DNA from: Cyclaneusma minus
Taxonomy: Eukaryota; Ascomycota; Leotiomycetes; Marthamycetales; Marthamycetaceae
Reading direction: 5' to 3'
Length of the DNA stretch: 64,000 nucleotides
Assembly: GCA_037179335.1 (NCBI GenBank)
Contig: JAKZHN010000012.1
Coordinates: 930,001 to 994,000 of the forward strand
Positions within the stretch are counted from its first letter, which is position 1. The number at the start of each line of letters is the position of its first letter. Of this stretch, positions 58,871 through 64,000 are shown piece by piece. The notes below the pieces were generated by a model that was not told the DNA's origin, made no database searches, and was given only the letters and a program-made list of their open reading frames with translations. Position numbers and translations under genes: made by a program.

Positions 58871-59117
58871 TTTGTTCGAATATTTTTTTGAATGTGGTTT
58901 GTGGAATCTGGACTATATCCGTATGTTTTCTCTGTTTTTAAGGGAAAAAAAAACACACTTCATCCCAAGTACCACTCATGCCTCCCTTACCCCTCGAGAC
59001 CCATGATTCTAGCCAATCCCTTTTAGTAAGGCGGTCATATACACGGCGGTAGTTATATTCCATGATTTCATCGGCGTTAGTCATGCTTTCACACTTTCAA
59101 AATCTGGATCTTGAACA
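58871..59117. other. spacer
   Basis: Between the inverted element and family member 3; nothing recognised. Confidence 0.35.
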
Positions 59118-60017
59118 CTAGCTTTCAAAGGCTTTGACTTTCTGGTATCTAGAAGCTCTGCAGTGTAATGGCTCCCCAAGCAGCTGCGAGATTGCGCGTA
59201 GCATCTTTTGCTCTAGTGGGGAAATCATCCTAGGCGTGATCATAACTCTCTTTCTCATAGCCATGTAGCGCTCTTCCTCACGATCCTCCTCATCTTGCAT
59301 TGCTCGATCCAGGTCGAACGAAAGGTCCAAAGAAGGAGCCTTAGCCCGCTTGCCCTCCCAATATTGTCTGAGCTCTTCAATGGCGGCGGGATCGTCTGGA
59401 TAGGCCTGCAATTGTGTGAGCATGCTGGTATGTAAGTTTGCTAGTCTAAGCTCACTTACTTGCTTGTTTGCCTTCAAGACCCATTCATCCACTGTACCAC
59501 GCGCCTCGGCAGCTGCGGTCACCTTCCACTTCAGGGCGAGAGTGTAGGTGACGTGAAACCACAGATCGGTGAGGGTGGGGCGGTCGATGATCATTCCCTC
59601 GTTGAAGTCATCCACATATTTGCAAAAGCGGAGATATTTGGAGAATTGCGTGACTTGGAAGAAACCGCCGGTGAAGTTAGGCACCTTGATAGGGCCGTAT
59701 GGAGGGCGCGTCGTGAGGAGGCTGAGGCGGGACAGGTCAAGGGCGGCGTCATTGGGGACGGAGAGATTCGATGAGGTAGTGGCTGTTGAGCCACGGCCGC
59801 CGCTGGCGTTTCCTGAGGCGGGTAGGAAGCTTGATTGAGCAGGTTGGGCTTGAGGTTGAGGGTGGGGTTGAGTCTGCGCGCTGGGAGCTGGCTGGTCGGC
59901 GCTGGCTTGAAGGTCTTCATTGTGGGCTTCGTCCTCGTGTTGAGCTCGAGCTTCAGCGCGCTCGTTGGGGCCAAGGCGGCCCTGCTTCTTTGGGCGGTAC
60001 GCTATCTGAAGATCCAT
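59118..60017 (-). CDS. unrecognised repeat-associated protein family, member 3
   Basis: ATG 60017; exons 60017-59460 and 59405-59118 around a 54-base phase-0 intron (gtaagt to ttgcag) give 281 residues. The intron is open in frame, so an unspliced reading adds 18 residues. The N-terminus has K-K-Q-G-R-L-G-P-N-E-R-A-E-A-R, then a Gln/Pro/Ala-rich linker. The core reads P-P-Y-G-P-I-K-V-P, F-F-Q-V-T-Q-F-S-K-Y-L-R-F-C, G-M-I-I-D-R-P-T-L-T-D-L-W and E-W-V-L-K-A-N-K-Q at the splice site. Exon 2 has L-R-Q-Y-W-E-G-K-R and P-S-L-D-L, then an acidic/basic helix (E-D-R-E-E-E-R-Y-M-A-M-R-K-R) and a tail not seen in the others. It is the longest and best-preserved member. Function unknown. Confidence 0.75.
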   Translation of the reverse strand: MDLQIAYRPKKQGRLGPNERAEARAQHEDEAHNEDLQASADQPAPSAQTQPHPQPQAQPAQSSFLPASGNASGGRGSTATTSSNLSVPNDAALDLSRLSLLTTRPPYGPIKVPNFTGGFFQVTQFSKYLRFCKYVDDFNEGMIIDRPTLTDLWFHVTYTLALKWKVTAAAEARGTVDEWVLKANKQVSELRLANLHTSMLTQLQAYPDDPAAIEELRQYWEGKRAKAPSLDLSFDLDRAMQDEEDREEERYMAMRKRVMITPRMISPLEQKMLRAISQLLGEPLHCRASRYQKVKAFES

Positions 60018-60814
60018 GGCTTCAACGACCGCAGTGTTTTGGGGTCGAGGGTCGTTGAGGTGGGTTGCGGTGGCGCTGGTGGTTTAAGGGCGCAGGAAGA
60101 TGTGGGTGGGAGAAGCTGCGCGCAGCGTGGAGGCTGCGCCGAATTAAGTGCCAGAGTTCGGGCTTTCGGTAAACAAACTGCCTGTTATTAGAGACTGTCA
60201 TTCTGAAATGAATACCAGCATATTCTCGCTGTCATCCCTCTCGCCGCTTTGCTCCACCTTGCTTCACTTCTCCTTTTCGAGGGCGGCATGTCTGCTACGG
60301 CATTTGAAGAACCACGAGCTAGAACTAGAGTATCAACGTTATATTTTGTATTCCAAAGGAGCGGACTGTTCGCAGTGTGAAAGTAGCGTTGTACAGTTTA
60401 AAGTGTTTCGGGGGGACCAGGGGAAAAGAGCTAGCAAAGGAGAGTATATGTATATAGTCTGTATTGGCACATACTGTCAACAACATACAAGAAACGAAAA
60501 GACCCATCTTGCTGCACTTGGCAGAAACAATGCGTTCCCTGGCCGTGATAATAAGCCCCTCATTGAGTCATTCTCTTAGGCAAAGTCAGTAAACTCTGAT
60601 CAAGGAAGTCTCTCCTACTTCTGATTCTCTCGCGTCGGTAGACTCCTCCTTGGGCCACTTTGAAGATAGTCGTGACAGTGATATTGCGTGGCATCGTGTA
60701 ACTGGAAGTGGATCGAGCTGATAGAACGAGCGAGTGGGACGAAGTGCTTTCTGAAAAAAAAAAAGGTCGGGGACACAGGTATATAACCCACATTGCTCAA
60801 CTTTTATCTAGCGA
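60018..60814. other. spacer upstream of family member 3
   Basis: Contains the palindromic 5' element at 60115-60126; nothing else recognised. Confidence 0.4.
60115..60126. promoter_or_regulatory. palindromic 5' element, member 3
   Basis: gctgcgcgcagc, a perfect 12-base palindrome 98-109 bases before the ATG at 60017, followed on the minus strand by cccaccca. Eleven of the bases recur before member 2. Confidence 0.5.
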
Positions 60815-61130
60815 AACATTTGAACAAATTTGGCATAATTGGCAGACGCGGTCATTGTGGTTTAAACCTGGACTCTGTAAACGGCTTTAAAAAAGTCATC
60901 TGTTAACGCGAGGGTTTGGGGGTTCGGTTCGAGTGTTTGAGTTTTGTCTTTTGCATTTTTTTTTGGCGAGGCCGACTAAGCCAGCCAGCCACTATCACCC
61001 ACCCCCTTTTACCCTGTTGTCTTCTTCGATTTCTGGACCGTTTGCTTTCTTGGCCGGCGGCTTCAAGCTTCACTACTCGCAAAAAGGGGTAGACGAGAAA
61101 GGGGGAAATCGTGAGGCCTGATGAATGCCG
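60815..61130 (+). repeat. tRNA-headed SINE-like element
   Basis: A box tttggcataattggcagacg at about 60830, ctctgtaaacggcttt, aagtcatctgttaacgcg, B box ggttcggttcgagtg at about 60920, T runs at 60950-60965, then ggcgaggccga and a tail with gagaaagggggaaa. It matches 58560-58870 (minus) over about 300 bases with many substitutions. The stems do not close into a tRNA. Confidence 0.7.
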
Positions 61131-61337
61131 AGGCACTTAAACAAAACAAGAGCAAAAAGAGAGCTGCAGAGACAAAACCTGTTGCATGTGCCGCTGCAGA
61201 GCATACCATGTACTTTCTCTGCAAATGAATACTGAGAAAGGATAAAACGCCTAAGCAAATTGGTATCTTGATAGCCCTTTCCGAAAACTCCCAGATACCC
61301 ACCAGCGCCAGATGATAGAGCCGCCCATGCCGACTAC

Positions 61338-62911
61338 TTACGCCGTTGCGCAGCCAATAACGCCAAAGCCATCTCCAGCCGCAACGAAGACCACTTTCTT
61401 GCCCTCAAGAGGCCCTCCAATCTTGGTAGGCACTTCGACGTCGGCTTCCGTGCCGTGGCCCGTGCGGTAATTTTCGCCATAGCCCCACGAGTAGACCTCA
61501 CCCTGTGGAGTGAGGACGAAGTTTGTAGAGAATCCGACGGCTATGGACTCGGCTTCGAGATCTGGAAGAAAATGTTAGTCTGACTTCCTCAAGATTAGAA
61601 GTACTTTGATACATACCAGGAATAACCGTCGGGGTATTCAGCGTCTTCGGGCGCCCCGTCTCATCAGGCAGCGCACCCACATCCTCACTCATCAACTGCT
61701 CCTGCGTAAACCCCGACTGATACCCATCACAACGTCCCCAGAAAACCACCTTCCCATCACTCGTCCTACCCAACGAATGATGACTTCCCGCCTCGATCTG
61801 GACCAAATCCAGCCCTGACAGCATCTTGCTAATAATCGGCTGCTGCACCACGAAACCATCATTCTCTTCTCCCCTATCATGATCAATCCCCGCCTGGCCG
61901 TAGATGTTATCACCCCACGCATGCCACTTATCCTTGAACTTCCCACTCCCCGGTTTGGCAAAAGCCCACACGGCCCCGGTTGCAATGGTCGTGATCTTGT
62001 TGCGGGGGAGACCGCCAAGCTCGCGTGGTGCGAGGCAGGATCGTTTGGTGCGCTCGACGACACGGCGGCCGAGTTGGCTGTGGGAGCCGGCACCCCAGAC
62101 GAACACGTTGCCTTGTGAGCTGAGTGCTAGGACGTGGTTGTCGCCTGGGGCGAGCTTGACGACGGATTTGAGCTGAGGTATGTGGACTGGCTCTAAGGCG
62201 ACAGGGACGTCGGGAGAGAATCCAAGGATGCCTTCGGTGGCCAGGAATGTTCCCCAGCCGTAGACATAGCCGTCCTGGGTCAATGCGAAACTTGCATGGT
62301 TGGTAGCGGCAACTTGAGTGAAGATTGTCGATTCACCGCCGAGCAGATCTGTGTCGATGGCTGTTGGTGTTGCTGCTTCGAGTGTAGGCTGGACTTCTTG
62401 GTGTCTTTGTGTCTCTCTTCCCAGTGCGCCGAAGTTGTTGCTCCCCCAAGTGAGAATGCGGTTGTCGGCCGTCAAACCTACGCAGTGCGCTTTTCCGACG
62501 GCCACCTGAACCACTTTGAAATCCGCATTCAACTCCCGACTTCGCTTCGGAATCGGGATATCCTCGTAGTTATCCTGGGGGAAGTACGGTGAGGGAACCG
62601 GGCGTCTCGGACCACTAACACCAGTTCCGTCATCCTTCCCAAAGATCCATATGTCGAGGATTTCCGATGGTGGCTGCGTGAGAGTCTTACCGACCCTGGG
62701 TCTCTTAACTGCTTCTTTGCCTAAACTCGATCGTGGTGTTGCTTTTCGCTTTCTTGATGTTGAATTAGGGGCTGGACTCGAAGTGAGAGGGGGTAGATCC
62801 GACGACGACGACGTTTTGGAGGGCGACTGTTTCTTCTGCGGCTTCTTTGCTGCAACCCATGGTTAGACTTTATTCTAATTTGAGGGTCCAGGAGCACATA
62901 CGAGGAGGCAT
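61338..62911 (-). CDS. SRM1: RCC1-type Ran guanine-nucleotide exchange factor
   Basis: Chromatin-bound seven-bladed propeller that loads Ran with GTP in the nucleus and so sets the direction of nuclear transport. Exons 62911-62902 (M-P-P), 62849-61617 and 61561-61338 sum to 488 residues. A basic N-terminal tail (K-K-P-Q-K-K-Q-S-P-S-K, then K-R-P-R-V) contacts chromatin or importin in the family. Repeats begin D-I-W-I-F-G-K-D-D-G-T-G and go on with A-V-G-K-A-H-C-V-G-L, L-T-W-G-S-N-N-F-G-A-L-G, V-Y-G-W-G-T-F, A-P-G-D-N-H-V-L-A-L, V-F-V-W-G-A-G and E-A-G-S-H-H-S-L-G. The end is V-Y-S-W-G-Y-G-E-N-Y. The frame is also open upstream to an ATG at 63076, adding 55 plausible residues; I kept the short start because the M-P-P-x-K-K beginning is usual. 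Confidence 0.92.
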
Positions 62912-63580
62912 CATGCTAGAAAGCCTTCTGTCTTCGTCCGTCTCGTCATCCAGTCTTCCTTGGTATGCCTTGGTTTCAGCGGTCGCCTCTCGAAGATCTC
63001 GCTCCTTAGGTTGTTGCGCCAACCAGTCCAGATATTCCTGGTCAACTGCGCCGTCCGGAGCCTCCATGCCAGACATATCTCCAAGTGACGAGAAGCTCAG
63101 CGGTGCTTCACTATGCCGCTTTGATCTCGTGGTGTTTGGGCGCAAACTCGAGCCTTTGGCGCATGGCGGTCACGGAGAAAGTTTGAGTATCGGAGTAAAG
63201 GATGGAAGTGCGTCGAAAGGAGAGAAGTAGCACTGCTAGTTATGGGCAATTCGATTGTTGTGGTCTGGAATGCAAAGTGTAGAACCGGATTTCGTCCCTG
63301 GAATTACGAGGCTGCACTTCAGCCTTGTGGACTCGATCTCCGGTCTTTTTGTGCCGAAAGACCGAAACCGAAACCGAAAGTCAACCCCTGAGCGCTCCTG
63401 GGAATCAGATTGTCAGAAAACTACTAGTAGGACTCATCACACCAATTTCAACATCTGCTCCAACAAACTTCTGAAACTCTTCACTCTTCAGCCCTTGAAA
63501 TTGCGGTTTCAAGCCAAATATTTCGGGTTACCGATTACCATTTCTGTTTAGCCAACATTCAACGCAAACTCGCCGAGTCA
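62912..63580. other. upstream region of the RCC1-type gene
   Basis: Up to 63076 this is the in-frame extension of the RCC1-type gene; the rest shows no gene. Confidence 0.4.
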
Positions 63581-63590
63581 CACTGTCGTC

Positions 63591-63642
63591 GTCACGTGAC
63601 TCGCTCTCGATGGGTACATCTTCGTTTGGTCAATATATAAAT
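63591..63642 (+). promoter_or_regulatory. probable promoter pointing to the right edge
   Basis: A palindromic gtcacgtgac (63591-63600, an E-box of the bHLH type) is followed by caat and tatataaat at 63631-63641. No coding start follows before the end of the window, so the gene would start further right or be non-coding. Confidence 0.35.
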
Positions 63643-64000
63643 CGCCCCTCAAACCGAATTCCCCTGATTCCTACAAGTCTCCTATTCGCATCACCCGTCC
63701 CAACGCGAAGTCCCAGATTTCAGAAACGAGGAGAGAAATGTTCCGATAGTGGGTCGAGCTAAAGCAGTCTCTGCCCTCAAACCTGACTCTCGGGAACTTA
63801 GCAAGAAGTGACACTAAGTAAAGTGCGTAACGGCGAACAAGCTCCGTCCACAGCAGTGTTTCGCGTAAGTTCTAGCGCACAAAAGTCGTGATGATCCTGC
63901 TGGAGATCGGTATATGGTAAGAATATCTGGGAGACAAGTGATCTGTTCTCGGTCCTTGTTTATGGTAGCTGATGGGTGAACAAAGCAGCTACATAGTCCT
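63643..64000. other. right end, no gene seen
   Basis: Possibly the 5' leader of a gene beyond the window. The first ATG (63737) is closed after three codons. Confidence 0.35.

Overview
The window reads as nuclear DNA of a filamentous ascomycete (Pezizomycotina; a leotiomycete is my best guess but is not proven by anything here). The reasons are many short GT-AG introns of about 50-150 bases, housekeeping genes of clear fungal type (PHS1, DCP2, VPS2, FZO1, PTC1, an RCC1-type exchange factor), fungus-specific families (2EXR, DUF4112, fungal_trans regulator, L-amino-acid oxidase), genes on both strands with no operon structure, and repeat-rich spacers.

Layout. 0-9 kb: a broken amino-acid permease fragment, a small unknown gene, a Ser/Thr/Gly-rich stress-type protein and an MFS efflux transporter. 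9-12 kb: a zinc-cluster regulator with at least four lesions. 12-14.4 kb: a gene-free block of layered satellite DNA whose sequence recurs near 51.5 kb. 14.8-26 kb: PHS1-type dehydratase, 2EXR protein, the first member of an unrecognised protein family, tRNA-headed repeats, a frameshifted MYND-finger gene and a DUF4112 gene. 27-38 kb: DCP2, a secreted L-amino-acid oxidase and a damaged F-box gene. 38-48 kb: tRNA-like repeats and the second (nonsense-bearing) family member, a six-exon O-methyltransferase, then VPS2 and FZO1 sharing one 324-base divergent promoter, then two tiny O-methyltransferase remnants. 48-58 kb: a zinc-finger-less fungal_trans protein, PTC1, and an unknown gene broken by a 14-base duplication. 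58-64 kb: the third family member between two inverted tRNA-headed elements, and the RCC1-type gene.

The housekeeping genes are intact and their exons sum to open frames. The accessory genes are often broken: nonsense codons, one-base slips and short tandem duplications (8 and 14 bases). The most novel signal is a three-member gene family (19.4-20.1, 39.3-40.0 and 59.1-60.0 kb) that shares a basic N-terminus, a core with an I-D-R/K-P-T motif, a phase-0 intron at the same place and a palindromic 5' element. Each member has a tRNA-headed or tRNA-like repeat just upstream in divergent orientation. I recognise no known family for it.
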